NCBI GenBank assembly: GCA_020698575.1
Contig: CM036243.1
Location: forward strand, 26,705,403 to 26,769,402
DNA length: 64,000 nucleotides
Source of the DNA: Bostrychus sinensis
Taxonomy: Eukaryota; Chordata; Actinopteri; Gobiiformes; Eleotridae
Direction: 5' to 3'
Shown here piece by piece: positions 23,428 to 33,603 of this stretch. Each line of letters begins with the position of its first letter. Positions within the stretch are counted from its first letter, which is position 1. The notes under the pieces were generated by a model that was not told the DNA's origin, ran no database searches, and saw nothing but the letters and a program-made list of their open reading frames with translations. The position numbers and the translations under genes were made by a program.

Positions 23428-23444
23428 AGGGTTAGGGGTTAGGG
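23428..23444. repeat. Telomere-like (TTAGGG) insertion
   Basis: Reads agggttaggggttaggg, between two copies of 'ccagtaaa'. Present at the same place in units 3 (38753-38769) and 4 (48944-48960), absent from unit 1, which has a single 'ccagtaaa'. Confidence 0.6.
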
Positions 23445-23604
23445 TTTTTACCTCCAGTAAAAATGTATTTTGATCAAACTAGACAAAAAATAAAATAAAA
23501 TAAAATCATCTTCTTCCACTTCCTCGTGGGGGGTGACTTTCGGCTTAAGGTGAGGAAAACCTTGGACAATGGTCAGATAGTGTGGTTGACAAATGTATTT
23601 TAAC

Positions 23605-24269
23605 TAGTGGTGGGACTCGATTAAAGAGATGTATCTAATTAATTACAGGCTTTGTAATTAATTAATCGCGATTAATAGCATTTTTATCAAAAATCAATAT
23701 TGCTTTATTATATGTCAGAAATAAAATATAGGAGCTTATTTGTATGTTCTGGCATGTTTTAACTTGATTTCAAACTAACACCGCGGTCAAACAGAGCAGG
23801 ATTCAGCGTTTGTGCATCGACCTCTGCCTCTGAGCACGGAGTAACACGCGCAACGCCTTTCTCTTCTCTGTGCTCCTGTGACCTCCGCGTGGACCTGTCC
23901 TCTGTCCTTTGCGTCTTAACCCAGCATACCGCTGTCTTCTGTGTCGTCAGTCAGCTGTGAGAACGATCGCAGAGAAGATGAGCGGCGCCTTGAAAGTGAA
24001 AGAAAAGTGACGCCATGCGCTGGTTGCGTGGAGGCGGCCGACCTCGGCCCCGCAGTTCCCTGCAGTGCAGTCTGTGGCACATTATCTGTTCACAGCTAAA
24101 ATCCACTCACATTTGGCGTGGTTTGGTCGTGGTATGGAGGTCCAGCCCTGGTTGTGCCAGAAACTAGGTCACTGAGAAAAGTTCCTGTTGTCATAGACAA
24201 GTGCGATTAATTCTTTTAACGCGTTAATTTCTCTGTAATTAATTAATCGTGATTAACGCGTTAGCCCTA
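23605..24269. mobile_element. Non-autonomous hAT-like element (MITE), unit 2
   Basis: A 665 bp insertion with no coding capacity. Relative to the empty site in unit 1 (about 6262), it is flanked by an 8-bp duplication with one mismatch (attttaac / atcttaac), the target-site length of hAT elements. The ends are imperfect inverted repeats (agtggtgggactcgattaa and, reversed, agggctggaactttaacg in unit 3), and subterminal blocks rich in 'attaattaatcgcgattaa' face each other. The unit-2 copy has lost about 8 bp of its right end compared with unit 3. Confidence 0.65.
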
Positions 24270-24359
24270 ATCTTAACATAATTACTATGTCACAATTACC
24301 TTACTTTTATTTTTTCTTAGAGTCTATCTTACAATGTTTAAGGAGAGTTCCTCTGGTCT

Positions 24360-24500
24360 AGTTTAATGGACACTGTCTGTGTATAAAACGCTACAGTGGG
24401 ACTGCCCCACTCTGAGCTTTTCTCATAGTCTTCTCTTCTTCACTCCTTCTCTTGCAAGAGCATAAATGCCACAAAGGCAACTGTTTGACTCAAGACCTAT
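24360..24500 (+). other. TATA-bearing block, possible LTR fragment
   Basis: A TATAAAA box (about 24381) is followed by a pyrimidine-rich stretch and then an AATAAA-like motif ('gcataaat' here, 'gaataaac' in unit 4 near 49178) about 90 bp later. This order resembles U3-R of a retroviral or LTR-retrotransposon repeat. No matching second LTR, primer-binding site or gag/pol is visible, so it is at best a solo fragment. Copies are in units 2, 3 and 4. Confidence 0.25.
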
Positions 24501-24624
24501 TATATCTTTCTCACACAAATATACAAGCTACTAAAATTTCCACAACAATAGTTAATAAATCTGAGAAACTGATCATTTTTCAGTGGTCTCTTATTTTTTT
24601 TTCTATATGCTTGTGTTTAACCAG

Positions 24625-24765
24625 TTCACCCGGAGAGTATGCACAATAACACAGGGAGCACATGCACAGTACCTCACAGAGAGATCATGTGCCAGCCGAC
24701 TCAGAGATCAAACCCACAACCTCTTTGCTGTGAGGCAGGGGCACTAACCACTGCCACTGTAATAG
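24625..24765 (-). mobile_element. SINE-like repeat with tRNA-like head (unit 2)
   Basis: The minus strand reads a box A-like 'gtggttagtgcccctgcctc', a box B-like 'gtgggtttgatctct', then 'catgtgctccctgtgttatt', which is SINE body. Short spurious plus-strand frames (24452-24851) cross it. Confidence 0.5.
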
Positions 24766-25480
24766 AACATTATAGTGCTATATTAAATATATATTTGTAC
24801 AAGGCATTTGTTGTATTTGTAGGGACTTGTTCTGAGACAGGACAGAATTAAAATAATAATAAGGCTTTTGCTCTTAATCATATCATAATCATAAGTGTTA
24901 ACCTATAATATCACACATTTCACACGAGTTAACAAAGCTATGTGTTGCAGATGTGATGAGCCATCAGGTCTGATGATTTGGTGTCCAAATCGGTGCAAAA
25001 ACATTGTGTTTACATACAAGCAGCTTAGAGCATAATGTGAAACATGCATGGAAAATGAACATGACTGAGTATTAGTCCTAGTTGCTTGGATTTTATGCAC
25101 TCATTTGACTAAATACAGAGTTTTGTCACTGAGCTGGAGTTATCTTTGCATCTATGAAACTCACACCTTTTTCTGAATGATCATTTCTCAGGCACCATTT
25201 ATTTCCTTCATGTTATAAATAGAATGAGTGTCAAACTGTAATACCTAATGCATCGACGTCACTTCCGGTGAGTTCACTCCGTTGTTGATTCTACTATAAT
25301 ACACAACTGTTCTTCGTCATTTGACCAAATCGAATTATTTAAGACATATCTTCTAGTAGTTTAACTTAGTTACTCTGTGAGAAATCTAGTATCGTATATA
25401 ATCGCTTCGTGTCCAAGCCACTTTCAGTAATAGTTTACTAGTCTCTGTTAGCCTTTAGCGTATCTTAGCCTAGCATTAGC

Positions 25481-26371
25481 ATGGCGTCTCCGTCCTCCGC
25501 CTTCACCCCTCTTTTCTGCTCAATGTGCCATATGTTCAGCGAGAATCCTGCCTCCTTTAGTGATGATAGCAGTAGGTGTGTGAAGTGTAGTTTGTTTTTA
25601 GTTTTGGAGGCCAGGTTAGAGCAGCTAGAAGCACGGCTCCGCACAGTGGAGGCTGAGGCTAAGCCAGCTAGCCAGGTAGCTATAGGGACCGCGGACCGCG
25701 CTAGCAGTTGCAGGAGCAGGAGCGCTAGCCAGACTAGCCCCCCAGCGCCTCCCCAGCAGCCGGGGGACAAGCAGGGTGGCTTTGTAACAGTAAGAAGGAA
25801 GCATAGCGTTAAACGCAAACACTTAGACCACCCAAAGCTTCCCGTCTGTAATAGGTTTTCTCCCCTCAGCGACACACCCGCTGAACCATCGACTCTGGTG
25901 ATTGGGAGCTCGATAGTTAGAGACGTGAAGCTGCCAGCGGCTACGGTTAGGTGTTTTCCGGGGGCCAGAGTGGGTGACATCGAAGGAAACCTTAGGCTTT
26001 TAGCCCAGAGTAGGACCAGGTTCCGTCGAATCGTGATTCACGTTGGCGGTAACGACGCCCGGCGGAGACAATCAGAGGTGCTCAAATTGAACGTAGGGTC
26101 GGTGTGCAAACTTGCTAAGTCGATGTCGGACACCGTAATATTCTCTGGTCCCCTGCCGAATTTGACTAATGATGAAATGTACAGCCGAGCTTCATCATTC
26201 AACCGCTGGTTATCTAGATGGTGCCCAGAAAACGGCATAGGCTTTATTGATAATTGGCGAGCGTTTTGGGGAAAGCCCGGTCTCTTACGTAGAGACGGCA
26301 TTCATCCAACGTTGGATGGTGCCGCGTTGCTGTCCAGAAATATGGCTGATAGCATTAGTCGTTCAACCTGA
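25481..26371 (+). CDS. L2 LINE ORF1 protein (zinc motif, coiled coil, SGNH esterase)
   Basis: 296 residues. The N-terminus has two CxxC pairs (FCSMC at 12-16, RCVKC at 32-36), compatible with a small zinc-binding module. A heptad-like stretch (residues about 40-62, LEARLEQLEARLRTVE) could trimerise. A basic linker follows, then an SGNH-hydrolase/esterase domain: nucleophile Ser in VIGSSIV (about 143), the HVGGND oxyanion block (187-192) and the DGIHP catalytic Asp-His (272-275). ORF1 esterases are known from CR1/L2 LINEs and are thought to act with RNA binding and membrane or lipid association. All catalytic blocks look intact. The stop at 26371 is 115 bp before the ORF2 Met. Confidence 0.88.
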   Translation: MASPSSAFTPLFCSMCHMFSENPASFSDDSSRCVKCSLFLVLEARLEQLEARLRTVEAEAKPASQVAIGTADRASSCRSRSASQTSPPAPPQQPGDKQGGFVTVRRKHSVKRKHLDHPKLPVCNRFSPLSDTPAEPSTLVIGSSIVRDVKLPAATVRCFPGARVGDIEGNLRLLAQSRTRFRRIVIHVGGNDARRRQSEVLKLNVGSVCKLAKSMSDTVIFSGPLPNLTNDEMYSRASSFNRWLSRWCPENGIGFIDNWRAFWGKPGLLRRDGIHPTLDGAALLSRNMADSISRST

Positions 26372-26485
26372 CGAGCCAGAGGTGGGACCCGGGCACAGAG
26401 CAGTAGTTTAAAACACTTCTCTGAGCTTCCTTACGAGCTGGTACAAACCCAGCATAAAGGTATTTTAGCAGAGCAAATAGAGACT

Positions 26486-29400
26486 GTGTCTGTCCCCCGC
26501 CTAAACACCAACTCCAACAGCAAAAGACAAATAAGAGTGAGAGCCACAAATTTAATAAAAATAACTTGTGGACCTATTAATAATATTAATAATAATCAGA
26601 ACAATAACGTAATTAAATGTGGATTACTAAACATTAGGTCAATTTCCCCTAAATCCCTGTTAGTTAATGAATTAATTAATGATAATAAACTTAACCTACT
26701 GGCCTTAACAGAAACCTGGCTACAACAGGATGATTATGTGAGACTTAATGAAGCTACTCCCCCAAGTCATGTAAACTTTCAGACAGCGAGGAGCACAGGC
26801 CGAGGTGGAGGAGTGGCAGTAATATCACAGTCTAGTTTACTTCTTAGCCCCAAGTCTAAACACACATATAATTCCTTTGAAAGCCTAATACTAACTATAA
26901 ATTACCCTAACTGTAAGAAACAAAAACCAGTTATGTTTATAATCATCTACCGGCCTCCTGGTCCCTATTCCGAATTTTTAATTGCGTTCTCTGACTTTCT
27001 ATCCAGTATAGTGTTAGACTCAGATAAGATTGTAATTGTAGGGGACTTTATAATTCATGTTGACGACAACAGCGGCTGTTTAGGAAATGCATTTGCAGTC
27101 TTATTAGACAGCGTAGGTTTTACTCAAAACGTAAATGAACCCACTCATTGTCACAAGCACACCCTGGATCTTGTTTTAACCTATGGTATAGAGATTAGTG
27201 AGCTCACTGTCCTCCCTCATAACCCCATACTCTCAGATCACTTTCTAATTACCTTTCAGTTTATACTCAAAGACTTTACTGTCCCAATGAACAAAACCCA
27301 GATTAGAAGAACATTATCTGACCAATCTGTGTCAAAGTTTAAACACATAATAAAGCCAATATTTAGTACAATGTTGAGTGAGTATGTTGAGAACAGCTCC
27401 CATAGCTCGAGTCCCAGTAAAAGTGATCAGTTTGTTGACAGCGCCATGCAGTCTTTAAAGACAGCTCTAGACAATGTAGCTCCATTAAAACAAAAGGTTG
27501 TTAGGCCGAATCGAGTAGCACCATGGTTTAATGCTGAAACACGTTCCCTTAAACAAGCAACTCGTAAATTAGAAAGGCTATGGCGTCACTCCAGCTCAAA
27601 GCAGTCTCTGAATGCCTGGAAATATAGTCTTTTAAATTATAAAAAATCTCTGCGTGAGGCCAAAACCAGATACTATTCAACTTTAATAGAAGAAAATAGG
27701 AACAACCCTAGGTTTCTGTTCAGCACTGTAGCCAGGCTGACCACCAGTCACAGCTCAGTAGAACCCCGTATCCCTGTTACTCTCAGCTGTGAAAACTTTC
27801 TTCAATTCTTTAATGACAAAATCACAAGTATTAGAGACAAATTAAATAATACTCTCCCTACGATCAGCTCAGAGCAAGCCAAAGCTGTAAAAATGGAGGC
27901 CACTTTAAAACCATCTGTAACGTTAGACTGCTTCATCGGTGTAGATCAGACTGAGATAACGTCAGTCATTATGTCCTCCAAAACTTCAACTTGTCTTCTA
28001 GACCCAATTCCTACCAAACTTTTTAAAGAAACTCTCCCCCTAATTAATGAACCTATACTCAACATAATAAACACCTCCCTAGAAACAGGCTATGTGCCAC
28101 AGTCTTTTAAATATGCAGTTATTAAACCGCTTCTGAAAAAACCCAGTCTAGATCCTGACATTTTAGCCAACTACAGACCAATATCAAATCTCCCTTTTAT
28201 TTCAAAAATCCTAGAAAGAGTTGTAGTTAAACAGTTATGTCGCCACCTACAGGACAATAGCTTATTTGAAGATTTTCAGTCAGGTTTTAGACCCCACCAT
28301 AGCACAGAAACTGCATTAGTCAGAGTCACAAATGACTTGTTATTAAGTTCAGACAATGGACTGGTCTCAATCCTAGTTCTGTTAGATCTCAGTGCAGCCT
28401 TTGACACCATTGACCACAGCATCTTACTCCAGAGATTAGACTGTGACATAGGGGTCAGAGGAACCGCCCTCTGCTGGTTTAAATCATACTTATCAGACAG
28501 GTACCAGTTTGTTAGTGTAAATGAACATTCCTCACAGTGCAGTAAAGTTAGCTATGGAGTGCCGCAAGGCTCAGTACTTGGACCCATTCTGTTCATGCTT
28601 TACATGCTGCCTTTAGGAAACTTAATCAGAAAACATGGCATTAATTTTCACTGTTACGCAGACGATACACAGTTGTATTTATCAATTAAACCTGATCAGA
28701 ATGACCGCGTTGAGAAACTTAGCGCCTGTGTGAGAGACATAAAGACCTGGATGACAATTAATTATCTCCTCCTAAACCCAGAAAAAACAGAGGTCATTAT
28801 ACTAGGCCCCAAAAAGCTGAGAGATGCTCTGTCTGACCAGATAGTCTCCCTGGACGGTGTCAGTGTAGCCTCAAGTTCTACTGTGAGAAACTTAGGAGTT
28901 TTATTTGATCAAGATTTATCATTTAAGGCTCATATAAACCAAGCCTGTAAAACAGCATTCTTTCACTTACGTAACATAGCCAAAATCAGAAATATTTTAT
29001 CTAAAAATGATGCTGAAAACCTTGTCCATGCGTTTGTTACATCTAGGTTAGATTACTGTAACTCTCTGCTGGCAGCGTGCCCTAAAAACTCATTAAAATG
29101 TTTTCAGCTTGTTCAAAACGCAGCAGCAAGATTATTAACAGGAACTAACAGGAGAGAACATATTACTCCTGTGCTAGCTTCACTTCACTGGCTTCCAGTT
29201 GAATTCAGAATTAGGTTTAAAATCCTTCTCCTGACTTACAAGGCCGTAAATGGTATGGCCCCATCCTACATTAATGATGTTATAGAGCCATACCAACCAA
29301 GCAGGGTACTGCGCTCACAAAATGCAGGGCTATTAGTGGTTCCCAGGGTTTCTAAAAGTACAGTTGGAGGTAGAGCCTTTAGTTACCAAGCTCCTGTTTT

Positions 29401-29506
29401 ATGGAATCAGCTTCCAGCTCATGTTAGAGAGGCAGACACAGTCTCTACATTTAAGGTTAGGCTTAAAACGTTCCTCTTTGAGAAAGCTTATGGCCAGGCC
29501 AGCTAG
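26486..29506 (+). CDS. L2 LINE ORF2 (APE endonuclease and reverse transcriptase)
   Basis: 1006 residues and uninterrupted. An apurinic-like endonuclease occupies about 43-260: LNIRSI (Asn49), TETW (Glu76), GRGGGVAVI, IYRPPG, GDF (Asp187) and SDH (250-252). The family motif GDFN is GDFI here: residue 189, normally the catalytic Asn, is Ile, so nicking activity is doubtful. The reverse transcriptase follows at about 530-760: NYRPISNLPFISKILE, FQSGFRPHHSTETAL, LLDLSAAFDTIDH, YGVPQGSVLGPILF and the catalytic CYADDTQLY, all intact. The C-terminal thumb shows RLDYCNSLL and SLHWLPVEFRI. The frame is open a little upstream of the chosen Met, so the exact start is uncertain. Confidence 0.9.
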   Translation: MSVPRLNTNSNSKRQIRVRATNLIKITCGPINNINNNQNNNVIKCGLLNIRSISPKSLLVNELINDNKLNLLALTETWLQQDDYVRLNEATPPSHVNFQTARSTGRGGGVAVISQSSLLLSPKSKHTYNSFESLILTINYPNCKKQKPVMFIIIYRPPGPYSEFLIAFSDFLSSIVLDSDKIVIVGDFIIHVDDNSGCLGNAFAVLLDSVGFTQNVNEPTHCHKHTLDLVLTYGIEISELTVLPHNPILSDHFLITFQFILKDFTVPMNKTQIRRTLSDQSVSKFKHIIKPIFSTMLSEYVENSSHSSSPSKSDQFVDSAMQSLKTALDNVAPLKQKVVRPNRVAPWFNAETRSLKQATRKLERLWRHSSSKQSLNAWKYSLLNYKKSLREAKTRYYSTLIEENRNNPRFLFSTVARLTTSHSSVEPRIPVTLSCENFLQFFNDKITSIRDKLNNTLPTISSEQAKAVKMEATLKPSVTLDCFIGVDQTEITSVIMSSKTSTCLLDPIPTKLFKETLPLINEPILNIINTSLETGYVPQSFKYAVIKPLLKKPSLDPDILANYRPISNLPFISKILERVVVKQLCRHLQDNSLFEDFQSGFRPHHSTETALVRVTNDLLLSSDNGLVSILVLLDLSAAFDTIDHSILLQRLDCDIGVRGTALCWFKSYLSDRYQFVSVNEHSSQCSKVSYGVPQGSVLGPILFMLYMLPLGNLIRKHGINFHCYADDTQLYLSIKPDQNDRVEKLSACVRDIKTWMTINYLLLNPEKTEVIILGPKKLRDALSDQIVSLDGVSVASSSTVRNLGVLFDQDLSFKAHINQACKTAFFHLRNIAKIRNILSKNDAENLVHAFVTSRLDYCNSLLAACPKNSLKCFQLVQNAAARLLTGTNRREHITPVLASLHWLPVEFRIRFKILLLTYKAVNGMAPSYINDVIEPYQPSRVLRSQNAGLLVVPRVSKSTVGGRAFSYQAPVLWNQLPAHVREADTVSTFKVRLKTFLFEKAYGQAS

Positions 29507-30389
29507 GAACAGGGTTAATTCCACAGTTGAAGCTAGGCTGCTCCAGGAGCTAGAAGCTGGGGGAAGTATGGTGCACTGAGCCTCTGTCCTCTGGTTTCAT
29601 CTGCTGCTCCTCTTCTATCACTGTGATTAATATAATGAAATACTCTATATCTCCAATCAGTTCATTGCTATTCACAAGTTGTCCCTCTCTCCCACTCCCC
29701 TCTGGGGAGTGGGGACTGTTTCAGATGCCTGGCTGCTGGCAGATGTCCCAGTGATGATTGGATAGCTGACCCCATCTGTGCTCCTGTCCCGACCTGTGTG
29801 CCCTCAACCTCACCTCTAAGGATTTCCCGGATCTACCTCAACCCACTCACATGTCTGGATGAGGCCCACCTGCTGCATCCTGGATTTCCCGGACCTATCT
29901 CTCTCCACTCACCTGTCTGGATGAGGTCCCTGCTGCAGCCCGGATCTCCCGGACCTATCTCGCCCACTTACTAGTCTGGATGAGGCCACCTGCTGCATCC
30001 TATGGACTTCCTCAACCTATCTCACCCACTCTCGTCTGGATGAATCCTTACAGAGCTGATCTATGATCCTATAGATGAACTAAGGGACTAACAGTCCTAG
30101 ATGGATTGCCTGTCCGTCCTGGGAGAGGATCTCTCCTTCAATATGGGCTCCATAAGGTTTCTTCTTTTTTCCCGTACCTGGGTTTTTTAGGAGTTTTTCC
30201 TTACCGAGAAGGAGGGTCTAAGGACAGGAGTGTCCTGGGTCTATTTAGTTTAGTGTAGTTATTGTTTGTGCTGATTGTGTGTTAAGTCTGATTGTGTGTT
30301 TATGTTTGATCAACTGTTTGTGAAGCCCTTTGAGGCGACTTTTGTTGTGATATTGGGCTATACAAATAAATCTGAATTGAATTGAATTG
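29507..30389 (+). other. L2 LINE 3' UTR
   Basis: About 880 bp with no gene. It includes three or four degenerate repeats of a unit around 'cccggacctatctc...gtctggatgagg' at 29820-30030 and ends in 'aaataaatctgaattgaatt'. Confidence 0.7.
29815..30045. repeat. Short degenerate tandem repeat in L2 3' UTR
   Basis: About four copies of a unit near 60 bp, each containing 'tctggatga' and a 'cacctgctgca' or similar block, at about 29822-30045. Confidence 0.6.
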
Positions 30390-30396
30390 AACTGTA

Positions 30397-31252
<856 letters not shown>

Positions 31253-33603
31253 TCCATCCATCTATCTTCTTCCACTTAGCCGGGGCTGGGTCGTGGGGGC
31301 AGCAGTCTAAGCAGGGACACCCAGACTTCCCTCTCCCCGGACACTTCCTCCAGCTCGCCTGGAGGAACCCAAGGTGTTCCCAAGCCAGCCGGGAGACATA
31401 GTCCCTCAAGCGTGTCCTAGGTCTCCCCTGGGGCCTTCTCTCAGTGGGACATGCCCGAAACACCTCCACAGGGAGGCGTCCAGGAGGCCTCCGGAACAGA
31501 TGCCCGAGCCACCTCAGTTGGCCCCTCTCGATGTGGAGGAGCAGCGGCTCTACTCCAAGCTTCTCCCGAGTAACTGAGCTCCTCACCCTATCTCTAAGGG
31601 AGCGCCCAGCCACCCTGCGGAGGAAACTCATTTTGGCCGCTTGTATCCAGGATCTTGTCCTTTTGGTCATGACCCATAGCTCATGACCATAGGTGAGAGT
31701 AGGAACGTAGATTGACCGGTAAATCGAGAGCTTTGCCTTTCGGCTCAGCTCCTTCTTCACCACAACAGCCCGATACAACGACCGCATTACTGCAGACGCT
31801 GCACCGATCCGCCTGTCGATCTCACACTCCATCCTTCCCCCGAGATACTTAAACTCCTCCACTTGAGGCAGGAACTCTCCTCCGACCTGGAGAGGACATA
31901 GACGAGTCCACCATAAAGTCCCCAGCCTCTGCTTCCTCTATAGAAGGCATGTCAGTGTGATTGAGGAGATCCTCAAAGTATTCCTTCCACTGCCCGACAA
32001 CATCCCCAGTTGAGGTCAGCAACCCCCACCTCCACTGTAAACAGTGTTGGTGAAGCACTGCTTCCCCCTCCTGAGGTGGCGGATGGTTTGCCAGAATTTC
32101 TTCAAGGCCGACCGATAGTCCTCCTCCATGGCCTCCCGAACTCCTCCCAGACCCGAGTTTTTGCCTCCACAACTGCCACAGCATGCTTGGCCTGCCGGTA
32201 CCCGTCAGCTGCCTCAGGAGTCCCACGAGCCAGCCAGTCGATAGGACTCCTTCCTCAGCCTGATGACATCCCTTACTTCTGGTGCCCACCACCGGGTTTG
32301 GGGATTGCCGCCACAACAAGCACCAAAGACCTTACGGGAACAGCCACATCGACAGTGGAGGCGGAGAACACGGCCCATTCGGACTCAATGTCCCCAACCT
32401 CCCTCGGGATCTGGATGAAGCTCTCCTGGAGGTGGGAGTTGAAGACCCCTCTAACAGAGGACTCAGCCAAACATTCCCAACAGACCCTCACAACACATTT
32501 GGGCCTGCTGAGTCTATCCGGCCTTCTCCTCCGCCAGCAGATCCAACTCACCACCAGGTGGTGATCAGTTGACAGCTCAGCCCTTCTCTTCACCCAAGCG
32601 TCCAAGGCACATGGCCGAAGGTCAACTGAAACGACAACAAAGTCGATCATCAACCTCCGACCTACGATGTCCTGGTGCCACGTGCACCGATGGACACCCT
32701 TGTGCTTGAACATGGTGTTTGTTATGGACAATCCGTGACTAGCACAGAAGTCCAAAAACAGAACACCACTCGGATTCAGATCAGGGAGGCCGTTCCCAGT
32801 TGGAGCACTTTCCAGCACCCCTCCCAAGGACTCCAAGAAGGCGGGTACTCTATACCACTGTTCGGCCCGTAAGGCGAGACAACAGTGAGAGACCTATGCC
32901 TATGCCTGAAGGCGCAGGGACGGGACCCTCTCATTCAGTAGGGAAAACTCCAACACATGGCGGCTGAGCTGAGGGGCTATAAGTAAACCCACACCAGCCC
33001 GCCACCTCACACAATGGGCAACTCCAGAGTAGAAGAGAGTCCAGCCTCTCTCAAGGAGTTGGGTTCCAGAGCCCAAACTGTGCGTGGAGGCGAGCCCGAA
33101 TATCTCTCGCCAGTACCGCTCAACCTCCCTCACAAGCTCAGGCTCCTTTCCCCTCAGCGAGGTGACATTCCATGTCTCCAGAGCTAGTTTCTGTGTCCAG
33201 AGATCAGGTTGTCGAGGCCCCCGCCTTTGACTACTGCCCTATCCTCTCTGCACCAGCCCTCCTGCAGGTGGCGGGTTCACAGGAGGACAGCTCCACGTTG
33301 TCCTTTCAGGCCCCATGGGGAGAGACCCAACTACTGGGCGCTCGCTTTCGAGCCCCAACCCCAGGCCTGGCTACAGGCTGGGGCCCCGGCTGCACCATAC
33401 TGAGCGACGTAACTGGCCTTGTTTTTATTCTCTTCATAAGGGTCTTGTGAACTGCTCTTAGTCTGGCCCATCACCTAGGACCTGTTTGCCATGGGAGACC
33501 CTAACAGGAGCATTAAGCCCCCGACAACATAGCTCCTGGGATCAATCTGGCATTCAAACCCCTGCACCACGATAAGGTGGCGGTTTAAAGAGGGGGTTTC
33601 ATT
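31253..33603 (-). mobile_element. Internally deleted RTE-type LINE, unit 2
   Basis: A minus-strand LINE flanked by 'gattacag' (31245-31252 and 33604-33611). The empty site is in unit 1 near 7309. Fragments in order: a partial endonuclease (32900-33133: STHSLGSGTQLLERGW, NERVPSLRL), endonuclease end (32273-32836: FCASHGLSITNTMF, STDHHLVVSW), a linker (31849-32319) and the C-terminal tail (31224-31862: EFKYLGGRMECEIDRRIGA, LTYGHELW, RGQLRWLGHL). The GDFNAH active-site segment and the whole RT core, including the YADD box, are absent. It ends in a ccatcc simple tail. I place it in the RTE clade from these motifs; the exact family is uncertain. Confidence 0.8.

Larger units (their letters stand above)
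23334..25240. other. Upstream flank of perforin B, no gene
   Basis: No coding gene. It contains a short telomere-like motif (23428-23444), a hAT-like MITE (23605-24269), a TATA-bearing block at about 24360-24500 that resembles an LTR promoter, and a SINE-like head (about 24640-24765). Almost the same sequence lies upstream of perforin C (38659-40575). Confidence 0.6.
25241..30389 (+). mobile_element. Near-full-length L2-clade LINE (about 5.15 kb)
   Basis: Present only in unit 2. The empty site in unit 3 (about 40570) reads 'tcaaactgtatgtaac'. Here 'aactgta' occurs on both sides (25234-25240 and 30390-30396), a 7-bp target duplication. Both ORFs are open across their full length. The 3' end shows 'tacaaataaa' and a (TGAAT)n-type tail, typical of fish L2 elements. 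Its insertion postdates the duplication that made units 2 and 3, so it is a young copy. Confidence 0.92.

Noticed and set aside
25465..25980. Minus-strand frames over the L2 ORF1
   Set aside because: Shadows of the intact plus-strand ORF1.
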